Shown here: in pieces, positions 16,194-26,894 of the stretch
Numbering within the stretch: position 1 is the stretch's first letter
How the letters are laid out: every line of letters starts with the position of its first letter
NCBI RefSeq assembly: GCF_002844595.1
Contig: NZ_PJNW01000002.1
Span: 868,001 to 932,000, forward strand
Direction of reading: 5' to 3'
Length of the DNA: 64,000 nucleotides
Source: Pleomorphomonas diazotrophica
GTDB taxonomy: Bacteria; Pseudomonadota; Alphaproteobacteria; Rhizobiales; Pleomorphomonadaceae
Notes under the pieces: generated by a model
Database searches by the model: none
What the model was told of the DNA's origin: nothing
The model's input: the letters and a program-made list of their open reading frames with translations, nothing else
Position numbers and translations under genes: made by a program

Positions 16194-17687
16194 TCAGCGT
16201 CCGGCCGGAAGGGCGGACAGCGTTTCGGCCAGGCGGCGGAACGCCGCATATTTCTCGCGATAGGCAGGGAAGCTCTTGGCGTCGGGCTCGATCAGCGCAC
16301 CGGACGGGCACATGGCGGCCATGGCCTCACGGAACCCCTTGTGGACGCCGGAGCCGACGGCGGCGGCGATGGCCGCACCCAGGCAGCCGGACTGTTCGAC
16401 GTGCATCACTTCGACCGGCATTTCCGAGATGTCGGCGACCATCTGCATCCAGGGCTTGGAGCGGGTCGGGCCACCGGTGAGGCGCAGCGTCTTGTCACGA
16501 CCGGACAGCTTGACGATCCGTTCGAGGTGAACGTGCTGGGAGAAGCAGATGCCCTCGTAGACCGCTTGCAGCACCTGGCCGAGGCCATGGGCGTTGGCGA
16601 GGCCGTGCAGGCCGGCCGACAGATCGTCGCCGAGGTTGGAGGCGAAGAGATAGGGCAGGAACTGGATGCCGGTGCCCGCCTTCGGCAGCGCCGAGATCAT
16701 CAGGTCGGCTTGGCGATAGCAGTCGGGCATGCCGCCGAGGAAGGTACGGACGAACCATTCGAGGTTGCCGGCCGAGGTCGGGCTGCCTTCGTGAACGAAG
16801 TAGCGATCCGGCATGCAGTAGCGACCCCAGATGTAGGGCCAGGTGTCGCCCTGCGGCTTCAGGATTTGGTCGGTGGTCCATGTGACGATGGTCCAGGTGC
16901 CCATCACCACGTTGACAAAGCTCGGATCGGCCAGACCGGCACAGACCGCAGCCGACACCACGTCAAAGAAGCCGCCGAACACCGGCGTCCCGATCTTGAG
17001 CCCTGTTTCGTCGGCGGCCTTGGCGCTCAGTCCGGCGACACACTCCTCCGACCCGACGACCGGCGGCAGGCAGCCCTCCATCTCGTCGATGCCGAACATC
17101 TTGAAGAGCGCGGGGTCGTAGGCGCCTTTCTCGACGTTGTAGAGATTGCTGCCGGAGATGTTGGTGACCTCGGCGGCGAAGACTCCCGTCAGCTTGTAGC
17201 GGATGAAATCGTGGGCCATCAGCACGTGGCGCGTCCGGCGGTAGTTGTCCGGTTCGTTGTCCTTCATCCAGGCGAGTAGCGACACCGGATGGCCGGTCCA
17301 GAGCTGCTGGTAGCCGTAACGATAGCTCGCCGCGTCGAGCCCCTTCGCCTTCCAGTCCTTGACGATGGACAGCGAGCGGTTGTCCGAGGAAATGACGCCG
17401 TTGCGCACCGGCTCGCCATCGGCATCAAGGGCATAGAGGCCCTTGCCGTGGGCGGAGAAGCTGACGCCGGCGATGTCGTCGGCTGCGACACCAGCTTCCG
17501 CGACAACCCGGCGGATGGTGCCGACCACGATGCGCCACATGGCGTTCATGTCGCGCTCGGACCAGCCGAGGTGGGCGGCAACGCCGTTGTCCACTTCGGA
17601 GGCCACGGCCTTTTCGTGCCCTTCGGCGTCATAGAGGCCGCTCTTGATGACGGTGCCGCCGATATCGATTCCGAGAAAATAGGTCAC
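16194..17687 (-). CDS. lyxK: L-xylulose kinase (LyxK-like, FGGY family)
   Basis: 497-residue FGGY carbohydrate kinase. The N-terminal ATPase domain begins YFLGIDIGGTVIKSGLYD; other LyxK-like blocks are SFSAHGKGLYALD, LWTGHPVSLLAWMKDNEPD, MAHDFIRYKLTG, FGGFFDVVSAAVCAG and VHEGSPTSAGNLEWF. The match to E. coli LyxK along the whole length, as I recall it, is clear. GTG at 17687 starts the protein at the family N-terminus and follows an AAGAG ribosome site. It phosphorylates L-xylulose at O5, feeding the adjacent 3-epimerase. It probably lies in the same transcript as the upstream importer genes, after a hairpin-containing gap. Confidence 0.9.
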   Translation of the reverse strand: MTYFLGIDIGGTVIKSGLYDAEGHEKAVASEVDNGVAAHLGWSERDMNAMWRIVVGTIRRVVAEAGVAADDIAGVSFSAHGKGLYALDADGEPVRNGVISSDNRSLSIVKDWKAKGLDAASYRYGYQQLWTGHPVSLLAWMKDNEPDNYRRTRHVLMAHDFIRYKLTGVFAAEVTNISGSNLYNVEKGAYDPALFKMFGIDEMEGCLPPVVGSEECVAGLSAKAADETGLKIGTPVFGGFFDVVSAAVCAGLADPSFVNVVMGTWTIVTWTTDQILKPQGDTWPYIWGRYCMPDRYFVHEGSPTSAGNLEWFVRTFLGGMPDCYRQADLMISALPKAGTGIQFLPYLFASNLGDDLSAGLHGLANAHGLGQVLQAVYEGICFSQHVHLERIVKLSGRDKTLRLTGGPTRSKPWMQMVADISEMPVEVMHVEQSGCLGAAIAAAVGSGVHKGFREAMAAMCPSGALIEPDAKSFPAYREKYAAFRRLAETLSALPAGR

Positions 17688-17809
17688 GGCTCTTGGTCCT
17701 CTTGGAAACGCGGGACTGGTCCGGCCGGATGCCGGCAAAGAGGGGTCGTCCGCCGAACGTGTGGGTTCGGCAGGGGCTTCGCGGTTGGAGTGGTCGGGTC
17801 GTGGTCGGG

Positions 17810-17838
17810 GAGGCGCCCCAAGAGGGTCGAGGCGCCTC
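17810..17838 (-). repeat. Inverted repeat between permease and kinase genes
   Basis: Stem GAGGCGCC / GGCGCCTC around a 13-nt loop, in the 164-nt gap between the importer permease and the kinase. On the coding (minus) strand no U-run follows, so it is more likely an RNA-processing or stabilising hairpin than an intrinsic terminator. Confidence 0.45.
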
Positions 17839-17851
17839 GTTTGTTTCGATG

Positions 17852-18842
17852 TCAGCGGGAGTTCTGCTTGCGGAGGTAGCCTATGAGCACGGCGACCAGC
17901 AGGATCACGCCCTTGACGACACGCTGGCTGTAGGGGGACAGGCCAATCATGTTGAGGCTGTTGTTGAGCACGCCGAGCAGCAGGGCGCCGATCAGGGTGC
18001 CGACGATATGGCCGCGGCCACCGGTGATCGCCGTGCCGCCGAGGACGACCGCCGCGATGGCGTCGAGCTCCACGCCGATGGCCGAGTTGGGCTGGCCGGA
18101 CAGGAGGCGAGAGGTCTGGATCATGCCGGCGATGGCGGCGGTGAAGCCGGAGATGGCGTAGACCATCAGCTTGATGCGGGCGGTGCGGATGCCCGAGAGG
18201 ATGGCCGCGTCCTCGTTGCCGCCGACGGCATAGACGTAGCGGCCGATCGGCAGGCGATTGAGCACGAAGTAGGCCGCCGCGAAGACGATCAGCATGATCA
18301 GCGTCGGGATCGGCAGGCCGAGCACGTACTCACGGCCGAGGAAGCCGAAATCGCGGTCGATCGGAAGCGGATAGCCGTTGGTGTAGATGAGCCCGAGGCC
18401 GCGCGGGATCTCCATCATTGCCAGCGTGACGATGATCGGGGGCAGGGCGAAGCGGGCGATGAAGAAGCCCGACACGGCGCCGGTCAGAGCGCCACCGAAG
18501 ATGGCCACTAGCGCCGCTGCCCAGAAGGGGAAGCCCATGTTGGCGATCATGCCGGCCATCAGTGTCGAGGCGAGCGCCACGATGGCGCCGACCGAGAGGT
18601 CGATGCCGCCCGTCAGAATGACGAAGGTCATGCCGACGGCGATGATGCCGGTGGTGGAGACCTGACGGGTGATGTTCATCAGGTTGTCGACCGTGAAGAA
18701 GTTCTCGTTCATCGTCGCGGTCAGGATCATCAGGACGATCAGCGCCACGAAGGAAACGAACTCCGGCCTGGCGACGGCGGCCCTGGCAAGGCCGACCAGT
18801 CCGGCGGGCTGTTCGCGCGACGTTGTGCCGCTGGCAGCAGCT

Positions 18843-18850
<8 letters not shown>
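17852..18850 (-). CDS. Sugar ABC transporter permease (RbsC family)
   Basis: 332-residue inner-membrane permease with about 8-10 helices. The RbsC-type signatures are GMTFVILTGGIDLSVGAIVAL and the distal block VLGGTAITGGRGHIVGTLIGALLLGVL. ATG 18850 follows GGAGG and overlaps the 3' end of the ATPase gene by 8 nt; an in-frame GTG at 18856 is the alternative. It is the transmembrane pore of the CUT2-type importer encoded by 18843-21357, and by context it carries a pentitol or pentose. Confidence 0.92.
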
Positions 18851-20336
<1,486 letters not shown>

Positions 20337-20401
20337 GGCGGAACCCTCGGAGCGCCGTCGAGACGGCGGTACTGATCGGACTGTCCGGAAAGCGGGTTCG
20401 C

Positions 20402-20430
20402 CGCGGGGAGGGCGCTGGCCTCTCCCCGCG
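20402..20430 (-). repeat. Hairpin between binding-protein and ATPase genes
   Basis: Perfect 9-bp stem CGCGGGGAG / CTCCCCGCG with an 11-nt loop, 10 nt downstream of the binding-protein stop. It has no U-run. It most likely protects the 3' end of the binding-protein mRNA and sets the higher expression of that component. Confidence 0.6.
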
Positions 20431-20439
20431 ACGGATCGA

Positions 20440-21357
20440 TTACCAGGCGAAGGTTTCCGCGTTGGTCTTGTCGACCAGCTCAACGTCGATCGGGATCACG
20501 GCCGGAACATGGGCACCCATGTACTTGGCGAGCGCGATCGCGAGACCGATGCGCATCTGGTCGCGCGGGAACTGAGCGGCGGTCGCCTTGAAGGCGGAGC
20601 CGGCATTGATCGCCTTGACCGCTTCCGGAGCGCCGTCAACGGAGGTCAGCACCACGTCCTTGCCCGAGCCTTCGATGGCAGCGAGAACGCCCATGGCGCC
20701 GCCGTCGTTGACCGAGAAGATGCCCCTGAGATCCGGATGGGACTGCATCATATTCTCGGCGACGCCGACGGAGATGTCGCGCTCCTGGCGGCCATTCTGG
20801 ATGTCGACCAGCTTGACGTCCGGCGCCTTGGCGAGGGCGTCCTTGCAGCCGCGCACGCGCTCGAGGATCGGAACCACGGCGATACCGTCGAGAATGGCAA
20901 CTTCACCCTTGCCGCCGATTTCCTTGACCAGTGCATCGCAGGCGAGCACGCCGGCATCGTAGTTCTTGGAGCCGACGAAGGCGTCCACGCCGGCGGCCTG
21001 CGCGTCGACGGACACCACCGTCACGCCCTTGGCCTTGGCGGCTTCGACGGCGCTGCGCACGCCCTCGGAGTCGGTCGGGTTCACCACCAGGATGTTGACG
21101 CCCTTGGAGACCATATCCTCGATATCGCTGAGCTGCTTGGAAACGTCATGACGCGCGTCAGCGACGTAAACTTCAGTATTGTCGCCGAGCAGCTTGGCGA
21201 AGGCCGTGACTTCCTCGTTCATGACGATGAAGTAAGGGTTGTTCATTTCCTGAAAGGAAACACCGATCTTGGGAGCATCCTTGGCGAGAGCTGCACCTGC
21301 CGACAGAACAAGCGTCGCCGAAGCGGCGAGAAGCGCCGCCTTTGCATGGATATTCAT
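20440..21357 (-). CDS. Sugar ABC transporter substrate-binding protein (RbsB family)
   Basis: 305-residue periplasmic binding protein (Peripla_BP_4). A signal peptide spans residues 1-25 (ending AGAALA before KDAPKIG). Family motifs are IGVSFQEMNNPYFIVMNEE, NILVVNPTDSEGV and the ligand-loop SVNDGGAMGVLAAIEG. ATG 21357 has GGAGGAGAC upstream. It heads the CUT2 importer operon, divergent from the AraC-type regulator. Putative substrate is a pentitol or pentose, from the enzymes in the same operon. Confidence 0.92.
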   Translation of the reverse strand: MNIHAKAALLAASATLVLSAGAALAKDAPKIGVSFQEMNNPYFIVMNEEVTAFAKLLGDNTEVYVADARHDVSKQLSDIEDMVSKGVNILVVNPTDSEGVRSAVEAAKAKGVTVVSVDAQAAGVDAFVGSKNYDAGVLACDALVKEIGGKGEVAILDGIAVVPILERVRGCKDALAKAPDVKLVDIQNGRQERDISVGVAENMMQSHPDLRGIFSVNDGGAMGVLAAIEGSGKDVVLTSVDGAPEAVKAINAGSAFKATAAQFPRDQMRIGLAIALAKYMGAHVPAVIPIDVELVDKTNAETFAW

Positions 21358-21613
21358 AACGTCTCCTCCGTAATTATTTGCCTTTCGGCGGATTCGTTCT
21401 AGCCGAAGGACGCGTCGACCCCTAGACGGTTTTCCTGATTTGTCTTGTACTTTTTCTACCCATCCCTTGAGTCATCTACGGAATTTGCTCTGCCGATTAG
21501 CCTTTGGTCTGAGTGGAAAAGGAGGGGTCTGCGGCCGACTTGACAGGGGTGCCGCCGCCTTCCGATCATTGGAGTGAGCGAGCCTTTGCTGGGCGCCGAA
21601 TGAAGGATCGACC
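21358..21613. promoter_or_regulatory. Divergent promoter region of importer operon and AraC-type regulator
   Basis: 256 nt between the two ribosome sites. It is AT-richer than its surroundings, with TTGTACTTTTTC and TACGGAATTTGC stretches around 21440-21490. The AraC-family regulator encoded at 21614 is expected to bind here; I cannot identify its half-sites with confidence. Confidence 0.4.
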
Positions 21614-22522
21614 ATGCCCGAGATGAAGCCGTCACTCGTCGTGAACGACAACAACCTCGGGAACTCCTTCCGCTTCGAGCGCTGCGGATGGCCCAACGAC
21701 AGCGACAAGTGGCATTTCCATCCGGAGTACGAGCTGCATCAGATCGTCCGAACCAGCGGCAAGCTGTTCATCGGCGACAATGTGCTGAACTTCCGTCCCG
21801 GCAGCCTGTTCCTGATCGGCCCCTATACGCCGCACAACTTCGTCAGCGACGCCCGCAGCGGCACAATGGTTCCAGAACGCGACCTCATCATCCAGTTTCG
21901 CAAGGAATGGATCGAGGCGAGCGCCAACGTGCTGACCGAAATGCGCGTGCTTCGGCCGGCCTTCGACGAGGCAGTCTTCGGGGTCGAGTATGGCGGCGAG
22001 ACGCAGCGGGCGGTCTACGGCTTGATGAACACCATCGACGCGCAGGAGCCACTGGAGCGCCTGATCTCCTTCATGCGGATCATCGACCAGCTGAAGCAAT
22101 GCCGCCGGAAAACGGTGCTCGGCACGTCGCGCTACTTCATCGACATGCGCACCGCCTCGCTCAGGCGCTTCAACAAGGTGGTCGATTATATCCACGAGCA
22201 CATCGAGGAGGACGTTTCGATGGAGGCGGCGGCCGACCTCGTCGGCATGAGCTACAAGATGTTCTCGCGCTGGTTCATCGAATGCACCGGCATCGGTTTC
22301 CGCCGATATGTGATCAAGACGCGCATCAACAAGTCCTGTGAGTACCTATTCTCCACGTCGCGCTCCATCCAGGAGATCTGCTACCTCGTGGGCTTCAACA
22401 ACGTATCCAACTACAACAGGCTGTTCCGGCAGGTGATCGGAGTCACCCCCAGCGAGTTCCGGCACAAGTCGCAGGAGGCGCAGGAGTACGAGTTTCCGCT
22501 CGAAGGCTTTGCTGCCGCCTGA
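21614..22522 (+). CDS. AraC-family transcriptional regulator of the pentitol module
   Basis: 302-residue one-component regulator. The N-terminal cupin-like sensor has HFHPEYELHQIVRTSGKL and PGSLFLIGPYTPHNFVSD (about residues 35-85). The C-terminal double HTH (about 190-290) contains DVSMEAAADLVGMSYKMFSRWF and the recognition region SIQEICYLVGFNNVSNYNRLFR. It is divergent from the RbsABC-type importer and convergent with the second FGGY kinase, its 3' end being 7 nt from it. It most likely activates the flanking pentitol genes in response to a sugar. Confidence 0.9.
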   Translation: MPEMKPSLVVNDNNLGNSFRFERCGWPNDSDKWHFHPEYELHQIVRTSGKLFIGDNVLNFRPGSLFLIGPYTPHNFVSDARSGTMVPERDLIIQFRKEWIEASANVLTEMRVLRPAFDEAVFGVEYGGETQRAVYGLMNTIDAQEPLERLISFMRIIDQLKQCRRKTVLGTSRYFIDMRTASLRRFNKVVDYIHEHIEEDVSMEAAADLVGMSYKMFSRWFIECTGIGFRRYVIKTRINKSCEYLFSTSRSIQEICYLVGFNNVSNYNRLFRQVIGVTPSEFRHKSQEAQEYEFPLEGFAAA

Positions 22523-22529
22523 GGTGGCG

Positions 22530-24089
22530 TCAGGTCTCGGTTGCCGTCGGGAAATAGGACTTCATGTGTTCATAGAGCCGCTTGAAGTTGTCGAAGCTGC
22601 GCTCGTAGACGGCGTTCGCGGCCGCATCCGGCGTCAACACCTTTGCCGGCTGAACGCTCAGCCAATCGGCCATCTGCTGCCGGTCGATCATTCCGATGCC
22701 ATAGGCGGCGATCACCGCCGCGCCGTAGGCCGCCTTGCCGCTGTGAGGCAGGACCCGAACCGGCCGGCCGGTGACATTGGTGATGATCTCCACCCAGAGA
22801 TCGGACTTCGAGACGTCGCCCACCACCGTCAACTGATCTTCCAGTCCGCGGAAAGCGGCGCTGCCGTAGTCGATATTGTTCTTGAGCGCATAGGCAACAC
22901 TTTCCAGCATGGCCCGGTAGAGGTGCGACTTGGTGTGGTTGAGTGTCAGTCCCGTGATGGTGCCACGTGCGTCGACGTCCCAGATCGGGCTGCGTTCACC
23001 CATGAAATAGGGCAGCACCATCAGGCCGTTGGATCCCGGCTGAATGGTCGAGGCATGCTCGTCCAGAAGGTCGAAGGCGGAAACGCGTCGTTTGCCGCCG
23101 CTGGTGAGCGTCTCAACCAATCGCTCGTTGTCAGCGAAGTTATCGCGGAACCACTGGACCACCGAACCCGACGTCGCCGAACCGCCGTAGGAGTAGGTCA
23201 GCGTCTCGCTATCGATGACATAGGGCATCGAGACGAGGCCGGGAAAGCGGTCGGCGCTGGCATGGATGAAGCCCCAGCAGGTGGACGAGCTCAGCATGGC
23301 CGCATGCTGGCCTTCACGCATGACGCCGGCCCGGAGTGTGGCGACCGCAGCGTCCACACCGCCGGCGCAGACCGGCAACCCTTCCATCAGCCCCAGCATG
23401 CGGGCGCCAGCCTTGTGAAGCCGCCCAACGATCTCCTGGGAGCCGACAAGCCTCTCAGGGAAGAAATAGGGCGGGATGTCAAGTATATCGGCCATTTCCT
23501 CCGACCAGGCGCGCTTGCCGAGGTCGTAGACGCCGCCGATGTTGCAGGCCTGCGAGTGGTCGACGGCGATCTCGCCAGTCAGTCTGTAGATGATGTCGGC
23601 ATTGGGCGGCAGGAAATAGTTGATGCGGGACCAGACCTCCGGTTCGTGGTTCTTGATCCAGAGGATCTTGGTGAAGCCGAAGTAGGAATCGGCGCCGTTG
23701 CCGGTGATGGCGTAGAGATCCTCGTCGCTGATCATCTGCCGGACGCGTTCGCTCTCGATCTTGGCGCGTCGGTCAAGCCAGAGAAGACAGGGGCGGATCG
23801 GCTGCATGCCGACATCAACGGGAATGCCGGTGCCGCCGCCAATGGCCGACACCGCCATGCCCTTGACGTTCTGCGCCGTAATGCCGGCGCGCAGCAGCGT
23901 TTCGCGCACCGCCTCGGTGAAGGCGTGCAGCCAGGCTTCAGAGGATTGCTCGGCCCAAAGGCTGTGAAGGCTGACGAAACCGTATTCCGCCCGACCCTGG
24001 CCGAGAATACGGCCATCGCGATCCACCAGAACCGCCTTCACCGACGACGTGCCCAGGTCCACGCCCAATACACAATCGGCCCCGGTCAT
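22530..24089 (-). CDS. FGGY-family carbohydrate kinase (xylulokinase-like)
   Basis: 519-residue sugar kinase, start LGVDLGTSSVKAVLVD, with LWLDRRAKIESERVRQ, SYFGFTKILWIKNHEPEVW, a DHSQACNIGGVYD block, GGVDAAVATLRAG and the C-terminal GKAAYGAAVIAAYG. It is more like xylulokinase than LyxK or AraB; the exact sugar is not clear. ATG 24089 is chosen with GGAGG 10 nt upstream; GTG 24095 is possible. It belongs functionally with the pentitol module or, because no AraB-type kinase is present in this window, could serve the arabinose route (speculative). Confidence 0.85.
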   Translation of the reverse strand: MTGADCVLGVDLGTSSVKAVLVDRDGRILGQGRAEYGFVSLHSLWAEQSSEAWLHAFTEAVRETLLRAGITAQNVKGMAVSAIGGGTGIPVDVGMQPIRPCLLWLDRRAKIESERVRQMISDEDLYAITGNGADSYFGFTKILWIKNHEPEVWSRINYFLPPNADIIYRLTGEIAVDHSQACNIGGVYDLGKRAWSEEMADILDIPPYFFPERLVGSQEIVGRLHKAGARMLGLMEGLPVCAGGVDAAVATLRAGVMREGQHAAMLSSSTCWGFIHASADRFPGLVSMPYVIDSETLTYSYGGSATSGSVVQWFRDNFADNERLVETLTSGGKRRVSAFDLLDEHASTIQPGSNGLMVLPYFMGERSPIWDVDARGTITGLTLNHTKSHLYRAMLESVAYALKNNIDYGSAAFRGLEDQLTVVGDVSKSDLWVEIITNVTGRPVRVLPHSGKAAYGAAVIAAYGIGMIDRQQMADWLSVQPAKVLTPDAAANAVYERSFDNFKRLYEHMKSYFPTATET

Positions 24090-24423
24090 TCGCACCAGGC
24101 CTCCTTTTTCGCTTCATCCCTTCGGCGGCGGGATTCTTGCGCCCGCCTGCTCATGTGCGATGATAGTAGTCCATTCCCGCTCACCGGGGCAATCAAGGGA
24201 TTCAGACGATTGGAACGGCAAGGCTAAGTCCGTTCTCTGGCCCCTTTGCTACTTAAGTACAAATCACAATCCAGCTTCGACATTAAGTGTCAGTACGTTC
24301 TCGCTACTTTATTTTGTGCGTTTCATGAAATACACTAATTCGTGGTGTGGCTCTCTCGGCCAGCTCCCTAAGCTACCTTGATCGTTACGTAGCCCGTCGA
24401 CCATCGCCAAGCTGGAGACTCCA
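24090..24423. promoter_or_regulatory. Intergenic promoter region upstream of the RiPP operon
   Basis: 334 nt without a gene, clearly AT-rich against its surroundings between about 24235 and 24350. It contains two perfect 10-bp palindromes, TACTTAAGTA (24250-24259) and TTTCATGAAA (24321-24330), and the core TTAAGT recurs near 24280. These are candidate binding sites for the XRE regulator encoded just downstream. The first about 30 nt hold the kinase ribosome site. Confidence 0.45.
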
Positions 24424-24870
24424 ATGACCGTAAAGTCGCCTAACCCGATCGACGTCCATGTCGGATCCCGCGTGCGCATGCGTCGGTTTCTGGTCGGGAT
24501 GAGCCAGGGCAAGCTGGCCGAGCAGTTGGGCGTGACCTTCCAGCAGGTGCAAAAATACGAGAAGGGGATGAGCCGGATCAGTGCCTCCCGCCTCCAGACC
24601 ATTGCCAACGTTTTCGAGGTGCCGATCAGCTTCTTTTTCGAAAATATCGCGAACCATGAGCCCATTGACAACGATCCCTTGCTTGACGCTGCCGATGCCT
24701 CTTTGCTGACGCATGACGGCGTGGCCCTCAACCGAGCCTTTGTTCGGATCAGGAGCGCGAAGGTCCGGCGGTCCATCATCGAGTTGGTGAAAATGCTTGC
24801 CGACGATTGCGACGCATCCCTGACAGACCTCTCCATCGACATGGATATCCGAGGGCTTCGTTCCAATTGA
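24424..24870 (+). CDS. XRE-family transcriptional regulator
   Basis: 148-residue DNA-binding protein. A Cro/CI-type helix-turn-helix occupies about residues 12-68: VGSRVRMRRFLVGMSQGKLAEQLGVT, then the recognition helix region FQQVQKYEKGMSRISASRL. The C-terminal 70 residues are helical (NRAFVRIRSAKVRRSIIELVKM) and resemble the tails of common rhizobial XRE regulators. GGAG precedes the ATG. It is the first gene of the co-directional six-gene RiPP set, with 34 nt to the next gene. It probably controls the set or itself. Confidence 0.88.
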   Translation: MTVKSPNPIDVHVGSRVRMRRFLVGMSQGKLAEQLGVTFQQVQKYEKGMSRISASRLQTIANVFEVPISFFFENIANHEPIDNDPLLDAADASLLTHDGVALNRAFVRIRSAKVRRSIIELVKMLADDCDASLTDLSIDMDIRGLRSN

Positions 24871-24904
24871 GCCCAGGGCGCTTTCAACCTGAAGGAGGGA
24901 GGGT

Positions 24905-26869
24905 GTGCCCTTCGCATTGAAGACCTTCGGTGAAACGCGGCTGACCGGACCGGACGGTCAACCGGCTGCGTTTCCCGACAAGGGACTCCTTGCCATCGTA
25001 TTTCTGGGATTCCGGCCGTCCGGCCGGGTCTCCAGAGCCGAGCTTGCATCCTTTCTGTGGGGCGAAGATAGCGACGGCGGTGCCAAGTCGCTTGGCAACC
25101 TTCGCCAGCTTCTGTCGCGGGTGAGGGTACGTCAACGTGAGCTCGGAACGGCGTTTCTCGACATCGAGTCCGCCGATATCACCCTGTGTCGGTCCGATAT
25201 CAACTTCGACTTCGATGAGGTGCAGCCGGGTCTCCTCGAGGATGCCGTGGCGCGCCTCGAAGCGTTCCAGAGGATCATGCCCGGACAGTTTCTCGCCGAC
25301 TTTGACATTCCCTCGGAAACAGGTCAGCTCTGGCTTCTCGAACGGCGCGATTTCTGGCTGGCCGAGTTCGCGACCACCCTAGAAGAGGCTGCAGCCGATC
25401 TTTCGCGCCAAAACGGTTCCTCGATCAAGGCCGCTGCGGCGCGGCTCATCGAGCTCGACCCCTACAGCGATGTCGCCCATCAGGTTCTGATGCGGGTTTA
25501 TGCCAAGGATCGGCGACTGTCGCAGGCCCGGCTCATCTACGATCGCTATCGGCAGCAGCTCTGGTCGGAACTCAATACCCGACCGTCCGAGGACATGCTT
25601 CGTTTCGCCCGTCTGCTCTTCAAGGACGAGGAGCGGGCGACCGCTGCGGCGGAGCCGGTCGCGGATCTGGTTGAAACGCACGCACCTGAACCGACCTCGG
25701 TCTCCCGGCCGCAGTTACCTCGCCTTTTGTTGCTGCCGCCGAGGCGCCCCGACGATCAGCGAAACTGGGCGCTCATCTCGGGTTTGATCGAAGACGTCAC
25801 CATCGGCCTTTGCCGGGTCCGGACGATGGCGATCGTCGCCCCCCATACCGCCAGACGGATCGCTGGAATGAGCGGCGACGAGGCGGACCTGCTGAAGCAG
25901 TATGATGTCTCCTATGTCCTGGAGACGCGGGTGCAGGAGCGGGGTGGCGACGCGGCGCTCTACGCCACGCTGGTCCATGTCGCCAGCGACGAGGTTATCT
26001 GGTCGGAGAGATTTCGCGGCCGTCCGGATGATTTCCCCGATACATATCGCGAACTCGTCGCCCGCATCGTGCTGGAGACCGCCGGCTCGATCGAGAGGAA
26101 GGAACTGGCGAAAATCCAGACCGTCGCGAAGCCGACCGCCTACCAGAACTTCCTTCTCGGGCAGCACAGCCTATCCTTGACCGATCTGCCTGGCGTCCGT
26201 CGCGCCCGGAAGTTCTTCCGCGCCGCGCTGCACGACGCTTCCGACTATGCCTCGGCGATCGCCGGGCTGGCGCGAACCGAACATCTCGAATGGCTGCTGA
26301 CGGCGCGCGGCGACGACGACCTGCTGCGCTCGGCGGAGGCCCACGCAAGGGATGCGATCCGGATCGGTGCCGACGATGCCGGGGGCTATCATCAGCTCGG
26401 CGTCGCCAAGCTCTATCAGGGGCAGTTCTTCGAAAGCATGGAAGCCTTCCTTGAGGCGGAGAGCCGTGCTCCATCGCATGCCGACCTCATCGCCGACCAT
26501 GCAGACACGCTGGTGCATGCAGCGGATCCGATCCTTGCCCTCGACAAGATCAAACGGGCAATCGAGCTCAACCCACTGTGCCCCGATCTCTACTGGTGGA
26601 CGGCGGCCGGTGCGAATTTCTTCCTGGAGGAATACGGGGAGGCCATCGCCTGCATCGGTCGCATGGCCGATCAGGCGAAGGCGGGACGGCTGGCCGCGGC
26701 GGCCTATGCCATGCTTGGCGATCAACGCAACGCCAAGAAGGAAATGCGCCGAACGCTCGCCATCTATCCTGACTTTACGGTGGACGATTGGCTGACGAAA
26801 GTGCCCATCCGCGAAAAGTGGAAGATGGACATGTTTCGGGAGGGCCTGCGCAGATCGGGCTTCAAGTGA
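24905..26869 (+). CDS. BTAD-domain regulator with TolB-like and TPR regions
   Basis: 654-residue cytoplasmic regulator. An N-terminal winged-helix (about 1-95, GRVSRAELASFLWGEDSDGG / SLGNLRQLLSRVR) is followed by a bacterial transcriptional activation domain (about 100-240, ARLIELDPYSDVAHQVLMRV and SQARLIYDRYRQQLWSELNT). Next comes a CadC/adenylate-cyclase-associated TolB N-like region (about 275-400, DVTIGLCRVRTMAIVAPHTA, YVLETRVQ), then TPR-like helices to the end (LGVAKLYQGQFFESMEAFLEAESRAP). GTG 24905 follows GAAGGAGGGAGG. BTAD regulators are typical pathway-specific activators of secondary metabolism. The gene ends 25 nt before the peptide gene, so it belongs to the RiPP operon. Confidence 0.87.
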   Translation: MPFALKTFGETRLTGPDGQPAAFPDKGLLAIVFLGFRPSGRVSRAELASFLWGEDSDGGAKSLGNLRQLLSRVRVRQRELGTAFLDIESADITLCRSDINFDFDEVQPGLLEDAVARLEAFQRIMPGQFLADFDIPSETGQLWLLERRDFWLAEFATTLEEAAADLSRQNGSSIKAAAARLIELDPYSDVAHQVLMRVYAKDRRLSQARLIYDRYRQQLWSELNTRPSEDMLRFARLLFKDEERATAAAEPVADLVETHAPEPTSVSRPQLPRLLLLPPRRPDDQRNWALISGLIEDVTIGLCRVRTMAIVAPHTARRIAGMSGDEADLLKQYDVSYVLETRVQERGGDAALYATLVHVASDEVIWSERFRGRPDDFPDTYRELVARIVLETAGSIERKELAKIQTVAKPTAYQNFLLGQHSLSLTDLPGVRRARKFFRAALHDASDYASAIAGLARTEHLEWLLTARGDDDLLRSAEAHARDAIRIGADDAGGYHQLGVAKLYQGQFFESMEAFLEAESRAPSHADLIADHADTLVHAADPILALDKIKRAIELNPLCPDLYWWTAAGANFFLEEYGEAIACIGRMADQAKAGRLAAAAYAMLGDQRNAKKEMRRTLAIYPDFTVDDWLTKVPIREKWKMDMFREGLRRSGFK

Positions 26870-26894
26870 CGCCCGTTTTTGAGGAGAGACGAAC

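Noticed and set aside
17810-17838. Intrinsic terminator between the sugar permease and LyxK
   Set aside because: The T-rich stretch lies on the wrong side for the minus-strand transcript, so only a hairpin is claimed.
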